DNA of 64,000 nucleotides from contig CM055095.1 in assembly GCA_029204225.1 (NCBI GenBank), forward strand, positions 54,775,612 through 54,839,611. Reading direction: 5' to 3'. The position numbers and the translations under genes were made by a program. This stretch comes from Diphasiastrum complanatum. Taxonomy: Eukaryota; Streptophyta; Lycopodiopsida; Lycopodiales; Lycopodiaceae. The stretch's first letter is position 1; each line of letters starts with the position of its first letter. Of the stretch, positions 24,112 to 35,944 are shown in pieces. Below the pieces are notes generated by a model. It made no database searches, was not told the origin of the DNA, and was given only the letters and a program-made list of their open reading frames with translations.

Positions 24112-24459
24112 TATGCATGTGTAGAGTTATCAATAGCAATTCTATGAATAGTTGGTCCATGCTTAGGTAGGACTCTATTCTAGATGAATCTATGTATAGG
24201 GAATTTAGGGCTATCCATGGATATGTGCCTAGGATGCTTTTGGCTCTATATATAGGGTCCAAACTCGCCCTATTCCTCATTATGGTTGTGGATCCATTGT
24301 CAGGCTCTCACTCTATATTCATGCTTCTTGTTCCTTAGCTTGGGGGTGAGGCTTCTAGAGGATGATTGGATGCTTCTACTTGGTTGGGTGGTTTCTCCAT
24401 AGTGTGTTTTCCATTGTGTATGTGATTTGAAAGCAAGATCTAAGGAGCTTCCCTTATAG
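24112..24459 (+). repeat. Right LTR of the non-coding LTR element
   Basis: The partner of the LTR at 22637-22980, ending in the same CCCTTATAG. It is joined directly to a Gypsy LTR fragment, so the right flank is not the original insertion site or is a nested junction. Confidence 0.8.
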
Positions 24460-24610
24460 GAAGCCTTGGTGCTCTCATTCCCGTTTTGTTTGAACTTTTC
24501 ATTTCCATGGTAAGCTTTATGTAGATCTTAGAAAGTGGACAAACCCTTCTACACTATACTACATTCATGAGTAGATCTAGCCACTGTACAAACTAGAAAT
24601 ACTTCCAACA
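24460..24610 (+). repeat. Fragment of Gypsy (Athila-like) LTR end
   Basis: This segment matches the reverse complement of about 45625-45775, the end of the 5' LTR of the large Gypsy element, and finishes with the same TACTTCCAACA terminus. It lacks the rest of the LTR. Confidence 0.7.
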
Positions 24611-24740
24611 AATGAAAGTAGCAATGGACACAAAATTTGACTCTCTGATGGAGAATCAAACATGGACAGTCACTGAGCTGCCAAAGGACGAAAATCCAAT
24701 TCCATGCAAATGGATATTCAAGGCGAAATGTTCGACACCT
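24611..24740 (+). pseudogene. Start of Copia reverse transcriptase domain
   Basis: The frame reads MDTKFDSLMENQTWTVTELP and ends NPIPCKWIFKAK, the first conserved block of Copia RT. It breaks off after about 40 residues. It may be the continuation of the Copia-B fragment on the other side of the non-coding LTR element. Confidence 0.75.
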
Positions 24741-27700
24741 TATTCAATTCATTGATGGTTTGGAGTCAAGTCAAGTGGAGGAGCAAGCTCAAGACCCGAG
24801 GACTCCAAGAAGAACCATGAGTATCAAGATGGAGCCATCTAGGCTCAATCATATGGAGAAAGCAAGGCAAGTTGTCTTTGGCAACATTATGTATGCACTT
24901 AATAGTTTAATTTATGTATCTTCAAGTGCACAAAATGCCTTGGAATCCATGGCTTGGCATGATGTATAGTTTTTGAAGTGTGCTACATGTATATAGACAT
25001 ATTTGTGGAACATCTTGTAAGGGATCCTTTAAGAGGTGGTGAAAGATCTTTCTTGGACATCATTCTCTATTGGAGTCTCAAAAGTTCCTTGTGTGATTTT
25101 TTTTTTATGGCTATATCAATATAAATGTCTTGTTTTTTTCGTTATTGTAGCTTTAATTTCAGTGTTATTGTTATTTTCCTTGGGTTAGACACATGACATG
25201 GAGCTCTAAATCAAATGTAGGAGTATGACCAAAAATAGGTAGATCAATTGCTTGTTGCTCTAGGGTTCAATCCCGCCAAAGGTCCATGAGGCCTTATTGC
25301 TTGAAGGTTTTAAAGAGGAAAATGAATTATTTTGAAGAGGAAGAATCCTGACTATGGGTATTACTAGTAACGGATTCATAGGGCTAGACCAATACATGAA
25401 CTAAAACTCCTCTAGATTCCTAAGATATCATGTGCCTACATCACCAATTAGGTCGATTTATAATGAAGATGATGGATGAAAAGACGGCCATGAAATTCCT
25501 ATTAACAAATTAACAAAGGACAATATCTTCATAGCTCAAAAACATATCAAACCAAAAAATGAGCTAATTGTTTCAAAGCAGCATGAGGACGCGTTGGCCA
25601 ATGCACAATTGAAGAAGATCTAGGTTCACAAAGCATCATTGCAGCAATATGTTCAACAATTGCAGGCATGCTTGCACAATGCACAAAATCAAGGTAAACA
25701 GGTAGTTCAAGATGCTAAGCGAAGATCTTGCTCCTTCAAAGGTAATTGGATATGGCCGAACTAGAGAAGGAAAGACCAAATAGTTGATAGATATTACTAT
25801 AGAAGGGATTTTTTTTTTTTGCCACCCCTACCACATCAATGCCAACTTCACCACATGAAATAACATGTCTCATACAATGCGTTGTGGCCTATAAAGCATC
25901 TTTGGTAGGCTTCCATTAGAGATTTGACAACCACAAGTTGTTGACTATCACAGAATTGGCAAAGAAAAAATGAGCAACATGCAGCTATAGCATCCCATTA
26001 AGATCTCCAACTACAGATACCCATACCACCTACATTTTGACCAACGCAAATTCAAGATGATCAAGGTGGCAATGGCGGCCAGTTACTAGATGTACAAGAT
26101 CAAGATCAAGATACCTCACAAGAAGTGCAATAGCCAGTTTCTTCTACAATCACATCTAGAAGAACAATCTTTAAGTCAAGAGTGTTCAAGAAACCCATTA
26201 CCATGAAGGAGAAAATTCAAGAATTCCTCAAGGTTTATCCATATGAATCTTCAAGGGGTGGCTAGGTACTCAAATTCAAGATGTCAAAGATTGTATACAA
26301 ATAGATTAATTATATTCATACACTTGGTGACCAATCGAGCTGCAGGATCTATATCTTCGAACATAATGTAGAGGCCATAAGGAGCTACACTACCAGTCCA
26401 CGCTCCTTAAGGGTGGATCCGTATTGTGTGCCGATGCCAAGACTAAAGAAGTGGACAGAGTGTGGCACACCAACGGACCAACTTCATTTGCAAATAGCCA
26501 ATTATACCACAACTATATAATTGGACCATTGCCATTGATTTCCAACATGAACTCATAAGATTTGCAAAGTTGTATTGGGATTCCCCCAACCATCAAGCAG
26601 GCTGTTAAATTTTTTTCCCGATTTGGCATTCTTAAAGGCCATAAAAACAAAATAGAAAAACTTTTTGCTGAATCATCAACTTGTTAAATGATATCTTGAA
26701 AGATAACATATCAATTTCCGGTAGCCAAGCTATATTACAGAGCACCAGCTTATAAGAGAACAAAATTTTAATTTGGACAAAGTATGGTTGGATAAAAAAC
26801 ATGCACTATGTTTTTCTTCTGTGTCTACATGATAAAAACAACATTCGCGTTGTGAGAGATACTATATACATCATGTATATAGATCTCCATTATAAATATA
26901 ACCAATCACAACAAGTGGAAAAAGTGTGGCCATAGGAGTCAGTAACAGGGCATATCCATGCCATCATGTACCCATCATTGGCATTTGATGGACTCTACAA
27001 ACAAACGCTTAGGCAAATCCATGCCATTCAAGCTGACTTGAGCAAATATATGCCATTCAGGCATGCTAAGCTCTGAACCGATTTAACAATATTAGATGCC
27101 AAAAACTATACCTTAATAACTTGTTATAGTCCATTATTGTGTTTTAGTGCAACAAGTAAAGTGTGTAAATTCTCGTAGGTATCAGGGTACCTCCATACCA
27201 TTCTAACCTCGAAGACTAGTATATTGGTCTCTTATGAGTGTGGCAAGTACTGAGCAAATCCATGCTTTCCAGTGCCACTATACATACACTTTAACTCATA
27301 AATAAGTACGAGTCCTAGCTTATTTTCATTTATGTGGGTAAGCCTTGATAGTACTCTTAAACGATTACCTATTAGTAATGTTTAATAGTACCTTGTTTAT
27401 CAAATTTAAAGGAATGTTGTGAAGCATAGTACTTACAAATCAACATAGACTCAAGCTATCATGGAACACATAGAGTTTTACCCATATTCGTTCCATCATT
27501 CAAAATATCGTCTAAGTAGTTGGGGTTTTCATGAAATCATACCTGAATGCGTGTAGTAGATTCTTCTTGAGAGGTCAACATGATTGTTTCTTCCACTTGG
27601 TTACGTCATGCGCCCTAATAACTTTATGATCAAAGAGCCACAATTCTCAAGTTACGTTCATAAAACCTTCTAGAAGTAAAGTATTACTATCCATTAGCCA

Positions 27701-28239
27701 AAGCCTATTTTGGTATCCAAGAATCCGTGGTTATTGATCATTATTAAGCAGTAGCCTTATGATCTTACTTATCATACATCTTACTTGAAGACAAACCTTT
27801 CTAGAGAACGTCGTTAGCAATTCTTTGTTTGGAAAAGGTAGAGCCTTAGTGTGTGGAAGAGTGTAATCATGTTGTAGCATTGCAAAAAAAGGGTGCAATG
27901 TATGGATAGTAGGATACACACTCATAAGTAATGAAAAAAGCTTTCTACATAGGCAACGTTCTACTATTGGCCAGAGAATGCATCATTATGTGAAAGAATC
28001 CTATTAAATCAGCGATCAACAGCTAAAAAAATCATCAAATTTTGTGTGGATTTCCTCCAGCAAGCAATGGCAAGACATAGTGGAACTGTCAGAAATCAGT
28101 GGGTATGAGCGGAAGCTGGAAGCGAGCTAGATGCGTGGATTAGAAGCACCACAGTTAGAAGCAAAATAATTTTAACGAAGGATTCATACATATGTGCAAT
28201 AGAACAATAATAGCAGTAGGACAAAATGCACTCTGATTA
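24741..28239. other. Long degraded region without identifiable gene
   Basis: Only broken frames occur. Around 25550-25740 one plus frame is glutamine-rich and helical (ALANAQLKKI, LQQYVQQLQACLHNAQNQ), like a coiled coil, and more broken coding-style sequence continues to about 26500. I cannot name it; a degraded retroelement ORF is the likeliest source. Near 26950-27080 short phrases such as AAATCCATGCCATTC recur. No intact gene or RNA gene is supported. Confidence 0.4.
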
Positions 28240-28813
28240 TTATCAACAATGAGTACAATGGCATGAAATTATAACTTCAACTTGTTGAGCGTGATAACGC
28301 TGATAATGATTAATGAAAAATCAGACTCAGAATATCAAAAGAAGTTTTCTGATGAAGATTCTATGTTTGATATACTAAAAATATCTATAAGTGAATTTCC
28401 TACAATTATTACAACTGCCTTTATGCAATAAATGCATGCACAAAGTTGGCGGACATCAAAATAAAGTCGTTGGGTTAGATTTCTAACCGACAACATCAAA
28501 AAATTACATAGGGTCGAATTTTATACAAAGGGTCGAGAAATATACACTGGGTCAAAAAATATGCTAAGGGTCAAATTTGTTGAAGTCGGAAAAATTAGAC
28601 CCGATGTGATCTGATCTAGGGTCAAACACGCCCGGATAATTTAGTCTAGGGTCAAAAAATCTCTGTTTGTTAGGCTTGACATTGGATCAGAAAAATCCGA
28701 TACTGGATTTTTCGAACTTCTAAAAAACTCAAGCCTTCTGTTTTCTAGGTTTTGTAAAGCTTTTAGGATGCTCATTAATAAATGGTTTTCAGACTAAGCA
28801 TTGAAATTCAACA
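28240..28813 (-). repeat. Copia 3' LTR, family E
   Basis: On the minus strand it begins TGTTGAATTTCAATGCTTAG, just after a GAGAGAG purine run, and is filled with GGGTCAAA-type motifs. It follows the RNase H end of a Copia element read in the same direction, so it is that element's 3' LTR. Related copies stand at 17097-17600 (inverted) and 46259-46585. The far end (near 28240) is approximate. Confidence 0.75.
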
Positions 28814-29690
28814 CTCTCTCTTAATGTGATCCTGAAATGTTTTGATCTTTAGATTTAAATGTCGTTGAATTTGAGATGATGCTCCTTTGATAGGGCCTTT
28901 GTGAAGTAATTTGTTGCCATTGATTCCGTCCTACCGTAGACTAATGATACCTCCTTGCTTTGCACTTTATCTCTTAAATAATGATACCTGATTTCGATAT
29001 GCTTGCTTCATGAATGAAATCTCGAATGGAGAGAGAGAGAGAGAGAGCAATGGTGCTTGGATTGTCACAAAAAATGGTTGTTGCATGTGACTGTGCAAGG
29101 TCGCAAGTGCCTCAGCCAAATTGCCTCCTTAGTAACATTCATGGTAGCAATGTATTCTGATTCAATTGATGATAATGATATTGAGATCTACTTTTGGCTG
29201 TTTCAAGAGACTGGGCCTTGATTGTATAAAAATATACATCCAAAAGTTGATCTTCTGGTATCAACGTCCTCTGCCCAATCTGCATCTGTGTATCCTTCTA
29301 GAATATTGGCAGATTGGTTGCCTCCATAACATATGCTGAGATGTTTGGTTGCTTGGATGTACTTCATCACTTTCAAGAGTGTTTTCCAATGTATTAGACC
29401 CGAATTTAATAGGAACTGGCTGAGTGAACGGATTGAGTATGCAAGGTCTGGTCGAGTGCAGATCATTGCATACATCAGTGAGCCGATGATGGACTGGAAT
29501 GGATATTGCTTCATCTCCTCCTTTTTTGCCTCAGTTTGAGGACATTGTTCCTTTGACAGCTTCAGTCCAAGGTTGAGTGGAAATAGATTTGGTTTGCAGT
29601 TATTAGTTACTTTCGGGTCACGTCCAGTATGACGTGGCATAACTAACAACTTGTTTCACTGGAGTACCGTGTATCCAAGACTAGGAGTAT
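28814..29690 (-). pseudogene. Copia RT C-terminus and RNase H
   Basis: The minus frame 29649-29203 reads YPFQSIIGSLMYAMICTRPD, YSIRSLSQFLLNSG and EGYTDADWAEDVDTRRST, covering the end of RT and the RNase H start with its catalytic D. Downstream, after a stop, SSIESEYIATM and SKHIEIRYHYLRDKV continue the RNase H domain to the LTR. Stops and the missing upstream pol make it dead. At 29691 it is cut by a MITE, beyond which sequence of a different element begins. Confidence 0.85.
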
Positions 29691-29691
29691 C

Positions 29692-29982
29692 ATTAGAGGA
29701 GTTATTAATCCAAAAAAGACCCTTTGTAAATATTCTTTTTATATTTTTTCTTAAATTTTTATTACATATGGACCAATCAAAACTCTCAAATTTGAAATTT
29801 ACGTAACGTAACTTTTTGAGTGCTTAAAAGGGCTTTCCAATGATATGCTAGATGACATACTTTTGAGATATGATTAAAAAGTTATGGCAAGTCAAAAATA
29901 TTAGTGTTATAATATTTTAATAATATAAAAGACATATTGCACGAATTCTTAAAGGGTCTTTTGGAGCTCAAAACTCCCCTAA
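29692..29982. mobile_element. Non-autonomous derivative of the ATTAGAG-TIR transposon family
   Basis: A 291-bp AT-rich element whose ends are imperfect inverted repeats of about 35 bp: ATTAGAGGAGTT... on the left, and ATTAGGGGAGTT... as the reverse complement of the right. Both lead into a CCAAAARAGACCCTTT block. Inside the left end it contains ATATGGACCAATCAAAAC followed by ACGTAACGTA. The large elements at 35467 and 54247 have ATGTGGACCAATTAAAAC and ACGTAACGTA at the same relative place. This shared subterminal sequence makes it a deletion derivative or close relative. No target duplication is visible, because the element sits at a Copia/Gypsy junction. Confidence 0.7.
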
Positions 29983-29983
29983 T

Positions 29984-30734
29984 GGCTACATCCTATGTAC
30001 TGGTCATGGACATAACACTTCCCATCTGGTGCTCGGAAGGAAAGCAAACTAAGGTTCGGCTAAGGCTTTCCCAACTGGCCAATATCTATTAAGAAATAAA
30101 CCTTGCTAAGGCGGTACCCAACTAGCAAAGGTGACTAATTTAATTCCTACTTAACACCCAAAGGGAGATAAAATATACATTGTGGCTAATACTAAGCAAA
30201 TAAGCAATAATGAACATGCCACAATTAAAAGCCGATGAAAAAAATGAGGCAAGAGGAGGCCCAAGCACCTTCCCTCAAGCTATATGCACCTTCCCAAAGG
30301 AAACACAATAAAATCACAAGATAATATCACAAAGCAATTTGCATAATCTCAAAGTGTTCTATACATGAGAAATACCTCTCCTCTTATAGCAAGGAGGGTC
30401 TTCCATAAGCATCCACTAGCTTATGGGATTAGTTCTAAACTAGCCATTCTAAGGGCTTTTAAAAACTTCTAACTTAGAAATTAAAACTTTAGGAGTTTCT
30501 AACTTGGGACTTAAGATAACTTAGAATCTTCCTAGGCTTAAGTTTCTTAAGTCTAAGTCCTAAGTCTAAGTTTAAGTTATTTTATTGTTTTTAAGCTTCT
30601 ACTCATGGACTTACAAAACACATGGCATAGTAGAAGTTTATTGGCAAATACTCATACATGGGCTTACAATACACATGCCACGGAGTTTTTTTAATTTTTT
30701 AATTTTTTTCACTATGTTTGCACAGTTGCTAGCA
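29984..30734 (-). repeat. 3' LTR of the large Gypsy element (end truncated)
   Basis: It is a direct repeat of 45776-46258, sharing for example AAATAAACCTTGCTAAGGCGG and CTTCCATAAGCATCCACTAG. On the minus strand it begins TGCTAGCAACTGTGC right after a polypurine tract. The last 150 bp or so (ending in CTTCCAACA in the other LTR) are missing, cut at the MITE boundary. Confidence 0.85.
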
Positions 30735-30736
30735 TT

Positions 30737-30748
30737 ATCCCCCTCCTT
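30737..30748 (-). other. Polypurine tract of the Gypsy element
   Basis: AAGGAGGGGGAT on the minus strand immediately precedes the 3' LTR start, the expected plus-strand primer for reverse transcription. Confidence 0.8.
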
Positions 30749-30882
30749 ATTGGATTGGTAGTCCCACACCAATCGGAGCTTTTTCATCCTGGATCTTTTG
30801 AGCTTCTTGGAGGTGAGACTATTGTTGTCGAGATTGGTAGATCTTGTTGTCGATGCCCTTCATCATCTGCCAGCGTAATTTA

Positions 30883-32290
30883 TTAAGAAAGGGTAGTTGT
30901 TTGTAATAATGGAGCTAGCATGCCTTGCAAGAATCCATGGATTTTCCAAAGCTCGATCATGTCAACATGAAGCGCCAAAGTGAGGGCTGTCCAGTAATAA
31001 AGCCGCGCAGGTGGTGAATGTGGTGGTGACTGAATGCATGTCGAAGACGTTCGGAGTGGATTAGTTGGTATGGTCGTGGATGTGGTTTGCATTAATAATT
31101 GTAATGCGAAATCGTCTACATTGATTGTAGAGTCAAGTAGGGTGGAAGAATGTACAAGTTAAGGCTTTTGTGGAATTATGGAATCAAAGCCCGTGTTAAG
31201 TGTGAATGAAGGGGTGGATGTGGTAATAAGTGGGAAAGTTAGTGGTGGAAGTAGGGTAATGTTAGTAGGAGATGTTGCCTGAACCGTTGAAGTTACTTGA
31301 GTTGGCTGGACCCCTCCTAATGGACCTAAACCAGAAGCTCCTACATCCACAGAGTTGCCTACTACTGCTATTGTTTTTCTTCTTGTCACGACTTGTTGAA
31401 GTAGGGTCTCTTATTGTGCTAGAACTTCCGTTGGGACCTGAGAAGATATAAGGCTCCCGCCGGATTCAACATATTCTGCTCCTATATTGCTAGATAAGAT
31501 ATCAAAGGAGATGTCGGCTTCAGTGCTTACCGCCTTGCCTTTTTGTTTCTTAGTGGGAGGTGCAGGTGTGGTAGTTTCTGTTGCTACTTGGGCATTGGCC
31601 CGCTTTCTGGTGCTAGGAAACAAGGTTTCGAGTTTCTTGAGAGTTGTTGTCACCTTGCACCTCAGTTGTTGCTATCATTTGCAAAAGATAACCACATTTA
31701 GTAGTAGCCTTGCGTTGTTTGAGGCCCAAGCATAGTTTGTCAGCGATCTTCTCGGCCCATTTAAAGGTGTGAGTGGGGTCGTCCAACGTCATGGTTAATG
31801 CAAACAGGTCGCTAGGTGGAATGTGATCCATGCGGACTATGTGAACCTCAGGCAGGATCAGAAGAATGTATGTCGCAACTCATAGCTTGGGATCCTTAAG
31901 GAGCTTCATGGCAAAGCCATCATGGGTGTGAGCGATGGTTTTGCCGTTGTCAAGCAAGAACTTTTTGAAATAGTTCTGGTCATAGCTGGTGCCCTTGCTA
32001 TGGATTGACTCACCAATGTTTGGAAATCTGATCAGTTGCATCCTAGCTGGTGTGATGTCAATAGTAATGTAACTGCCATTCTTGGAAGGAATTTGAAATG
32101 AGTGGACTTCATCTGAGTAGGAGGAGTAGGCAGCACGTATCAGACTCTCATGCTACTGTTCAGGAAGATGGATTAGATTAAAACCAAGACAGATGAAAAT
32201 GTCATTGGCTAATTGCATTGTTGCAAAATGATCCTTGATTTCCAATAAAAAGAGATCTCTCGTGTAAGATTTCGGGGCCTTACGACAATG
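30883..32290 (-). pseudogene. Extra 3' ORF of the Gypsy element (Athila/Tat type), degraded
   Basis: Between pol and the 3' LTR, minus-strand frames encode a non-pol protein. A segment includes FQIPSKNGSYITIDI, LIRFPNIGES and FKWAEKIADKLCLGLKQRKA. A low-complexity Pro/Thr/Ser-rich tail follows, with TRKRANAQVATETTTPAPP and KKQKGKAV as possible nuclear-localisation sequence. Several stops interrupt it. Athila and Tat lineage elements are known to carry an additional ORF in this position; the position and style fit. I do not recognise an enzymatic domain. Confidence 0.55.
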
Positions 32291-33060
32291 CAATGAGAGT
32301 GCGCGATCTCTAAAAGTCATGAAAACAGTAGTAGAGTGATTCTAGATAGTTCTGGAGATTTTGAAACTTTTGAAATTTTCAGCATGAACTCACTTGCAAG
32401 AATCTAGAATGAAGTCATGGAGAGGATGGGTGAGGCCTACATATAGAATTGTTTTGATAGAAATTCACAAATTCACCTAGAATTCATCCTTAGTGCGTAC
32501 GATTTTTGAATGAGGTCTGCAAATTTCGAGGCAGTGTTCTGAGGGTCGGCGAATTTCTGCAAGTGATTTTTTGTACGAAATGAGTAAACTTGGTTGACAG
32601 TTGAAAATTGGTCTGATCAGAATTTGTAGATATGACAAAGAAATCGTGAAAGTAATTTTGAGGCTCAGCGAATTATCTATGAATTCTGTCAGTGAGGATC
32701 TGATGTAAAAAAATGATTTTTTTTTTATTTCTGAAAAGTTTGACTCTGAGATAGAATTCATGGAGGCAATAAATGAATCGTGGACAATAAAAATGGGTCT
32801 GATCGAATTCTATCTAGTAGGATTGTGCATCAAAACTTCAGAAAAAGAATGGATCTTGTGGTTTTGATAGACTGATTGTAGTTCTAATCTGAAGATATCT
32901 TGATTTTTAAAATAAGAACATATCGAAAAAGTTCGTCAAAATGTGAAGCAAGCAGTAAATAGAAATAAATAGCAGAATTTAGGAAATAAAGAAATCTATT
33001 ATATATCAAGATAAAAACATGGTTCTTTGTACTTTCGGAGTCTGCTTCCATTGACCACAT
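32291..33060 (-). other. Gypsy internal non-coding spacer
   Basis: AT-rich spacer between the pol remnant and the extra ORF. It contains repeated phrases such as GAATTCRYCTRRRA and short frames only. Confidence 0.4.
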
Positions 33061-35466
33061 TGTCTAAACATTGCCTTGTAGAGTTTGGACTTGTACGTAA
33101 CCAGAGGCAAATATCTTTTGGATTACATAAGGGCTTTGGCTTGGTTTAAGAGGACCTTATCTCTGACCTGAAACTCTTTGAATTTTAAGGATCGATGATG
33201 CCATGTCTTTTGTCGACATTTGTGCACTTGTTGGGCATGGATGCTGATTCGACAAGTCTCACAAAGTTGTTCTAGGTGGAATAATCTATTAGCTAGGATC
33301 TGTCAATGATCTAACTCGAGATTATATGCTACTCGTAGAGATGGAATACGGAATTTCACAGGCATGACAACTTTCTGGCCATAATATTTTGTGATATCCT
33401 TGGCCCAAACGGGTCTAGAGTCAACTTGATATAAGATGGCATCAGATTTATCATCGTTGACGTCTTGATCTAGAGTTGGTAGGTTAGGGATTCGAGATAG
33501 ATGATCTGCTAAAAAATGTTGAACTCCCTTTCGAACCACCCTCTCACAGTAATAGGATCCATCGAGTAATACGACCAGTGTGCAAGTCTTGTTAATAAGA
33601 TATAGGAGTGTTTGATGATCAGTGAAGAAGGCAAAAACTTTTCCCAGGAGCCAATGACAAAACTTTTGAGCCGCATACACCATTGCTAAAGCTTCACGCT
33701 CGGTAGTGATATAATTGACTTCAACAGGTATAAATTGTCTATTGAGAAATCGGATTGGATAATCCTTCTTGAATTCTCCCGGTTGGATGAACACTGCTCC
33801 AATCGCATACTTGGATGCATCGGTATGCACATGGAATTCTTTGAAATAATCAGGAGCCCAAAGGATAGGTGCATTGGTAAGGGTTTCCTTTAGCTGAATG
33901 AATGCAACTCGTTGTTCTTCAATCCATTTGGGAACAACAACCTCTTTATAGATTAATAGTGCTTTATTAGCGAAATCGAGAATAAAGCACCAATAGTAGT
34001 TTCTAGGAAAGAATAAACTTCGCGGATGGTGCGTGGTTCAGGCATATTTTGAATGATCAAGACCTTGTCAGGGTCAGTTGCGATGCCATTTTTTGAAATG
34101 ATATGTCCTAACACAATACCATGTGTTACCCAGATTTGACATTTTCAGGGTTCAGGGAGATGCCGAAGCATTGACATTGGATAAAAATTTTCTCAAGCAC
34201 AAGTAGATGACGAGTTTATTCTGAATGTGCGCCTAAATTGTCCAAGTAAACTTCTAGGGTATCTCCCATCTGTTGAGAAAAGGCAGCTTGCATAACATGT
34301 TGGAAAGTGCTAGGAGCATTAAATACCAAAAGGCATGACTTTCCAACATAAGGTTCCCCATTCTGTGGCAAAAGCAGTTTTATGTTGATCTTCTTCAACA
34401 ATTTGAATCATAGTGTATCCGCTAAAGCCATCTAAGAAGGAGTAGGCCTCATCTCCTACTAGATTTTCTAAGATGGATTCTTTGAAAGGTTATGAAAAAT
34501 GATCACGTTCTGTGATGGCATTAAGTTTTCTAAAGTCGACACAGATGCAAAGTTTTCCATTTTTCTTAGGAACGATGACGATTGGGGAGACCCACTCAGT
34601 TTTTTCGATTTCATAGATGAATCCTGCATCTAACAAGAGTTGTAATTCTTCTTTGATTTTGGCCTTGTAGATCGGATTACATCTGTAGGGATGGCTAGCA
34701 GTTGGTCTTGCACCTGATTTAAGGGGGATACAATGTACAACTACTTGGGGTGAGACTCCTTTCATGTCTTTATAGGACCAAGCAAAGACATGTCGATATT
34801 TGTGTAGAAGCTTCTCAAGCCTTCTACGTTGTTCCCGATTGAGATGAGCCCCGACGTGGAGAATGTATTTGTTACTTTCGTTGGGCTCACTCAAAGAGAG
34901 AGTGATGGTTTGGATAGGGCCTTTGTAGGGTGAATTACCATTTGGCTCACGTTGAGCTTGTGGTAATTGGATGGTCACATCCTCGATCGTATAGTCTTTA
35001 AATAATGCAAGCACATCATGTGATGGGGAGTCGAGGAGAGCCTTGCCTTTCAACTATCTGGATGGTGAGGAGGAGGTTCAGGAATTGGCGTATAAGCGAA
35101 TGAGATATCAGGATCTTCCCTAGCAGTGGTAAAGTCTCCAAGTAGCTAGATTTGAAGAAGTTTCTTCATGGTATGGCCACGAGGTTGTGGCTTTGGAGGA
35201 CGTGAGTTTGCGGATGAGGAAGTGGTGGCACATCATGGAGGATCTCGTCGTTGATTTGAAAAATTGTTTTCTCCTCACAAAGGTCCCACAGATAGTTTGG
35301 TCGTTTGACATGGTATAGCTTGGTATCAGGTTTTTCAACCGTAACCTTGGCAACTGGTTCCACTTTGGATGAATGATGTAGAAAGGCCTTGAGTAGAAGT
35401 GCCTCCATGTAGTTGAGGATCTGAATATCCAAAATGTCCAAATCTTCAAGGCAATTCTGAATTTGC
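33061..35466 (-). pseudogene. Gypsy pol: RT and RNase H, integrase core deleted
   Basis: The minus strand shows RT starting at GARPTASHPYRCNP, EWVSPIVIVPKKNGKLCICV and DFRKLNAITERD. The late RT block reads EVYLDNLGAHSE, where the expected YLDD is YLDN. RNase H follows with MHTDASKYAIGAVF and EREALAMVYAAQKF. Then the frame jumps to QQVHKCRQKTWHHRSLKFKE and VRDKVLL, which normally lies after the integrase core; the zinc-binding and DDE regions are absent. Several stops and shifts occur (for example between 34490 and 34401). The element's gag-protease part continues at 42008, because a DNA transposon is inserted at 35467-41989. Confidence 0.88.
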
Positions 35467-35944
35467 ATTAGAGAAACTTAGAGCCCGATGAGGGCCTTTG
35501 AAAAAGATGTTTTTTTATTTTTTTTCTTATTTTCATTGCCATGTGGACCAATTAAAACCTTAGCTTCGGGGTTATACGTAACGTAGAATTTCTCAAATAT
35601 AAATAGAATAAAAACTTTTTAAATATATTGTTGTTTCGTCGGGCAGCATGTGGAAATGCTATTGGTTGATGAGGCCTGCCTTTCCAGCTCATCACTGCCC
35701 GAAGAGACCCAAAAATATTGAAAATGAATATGACAGATGGTTGAGATGAGAAAATCGATGTACCATTAATGTATATGCATTGTCAAACCATGATTAACAA
35801 GGATAACCAGAGTTTATTTGTGGCACCAAATAGATCAGTGTTTCAAATTTTCGCCAACACTTTTTCTCAGATTCATGGCTTTTTGTCTACGCAAATTTTC
35901 AGATTCATAGTTCATTGTTTCAGATTTTTGCATGCAAATTACGA

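Larger units (their letters stand above)
22637..24459 (+). mobile_element. Non-coding LTR retrotransposon (LARD/TRIM-like)
   Basis: Two direct repeats of about 345 bp flank 1.13 kb of interior without coding capacity. Immediately after the left LTR stands TGGTATTAGAACAAGG, a degraded tRNA-Met-type primer-binding site, which sets the plus direction. The interior has no gag or pol frames; it is AT-rich and interrupted. With no proteins of its own, it would depend on another Copia element. It separates a Copia-B integrase piece from a later Copia RT piece and probably inserted into that element. Confidence 0.75.

Noticed and set aside
25261-25277. GGGTTCAATCCC resembling a tRNA T-arm
   Set aside because: No matching acceptor, D and anticodon stems fit around it, so I do not call a tRNA.
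17097-28813. Large inverted repeat read as one giant palindromic element
   Set aside because: The inverted segments are LTR fragments of one Copia family in opposite orientations, separated by unrelated elements; they are independent insertions.
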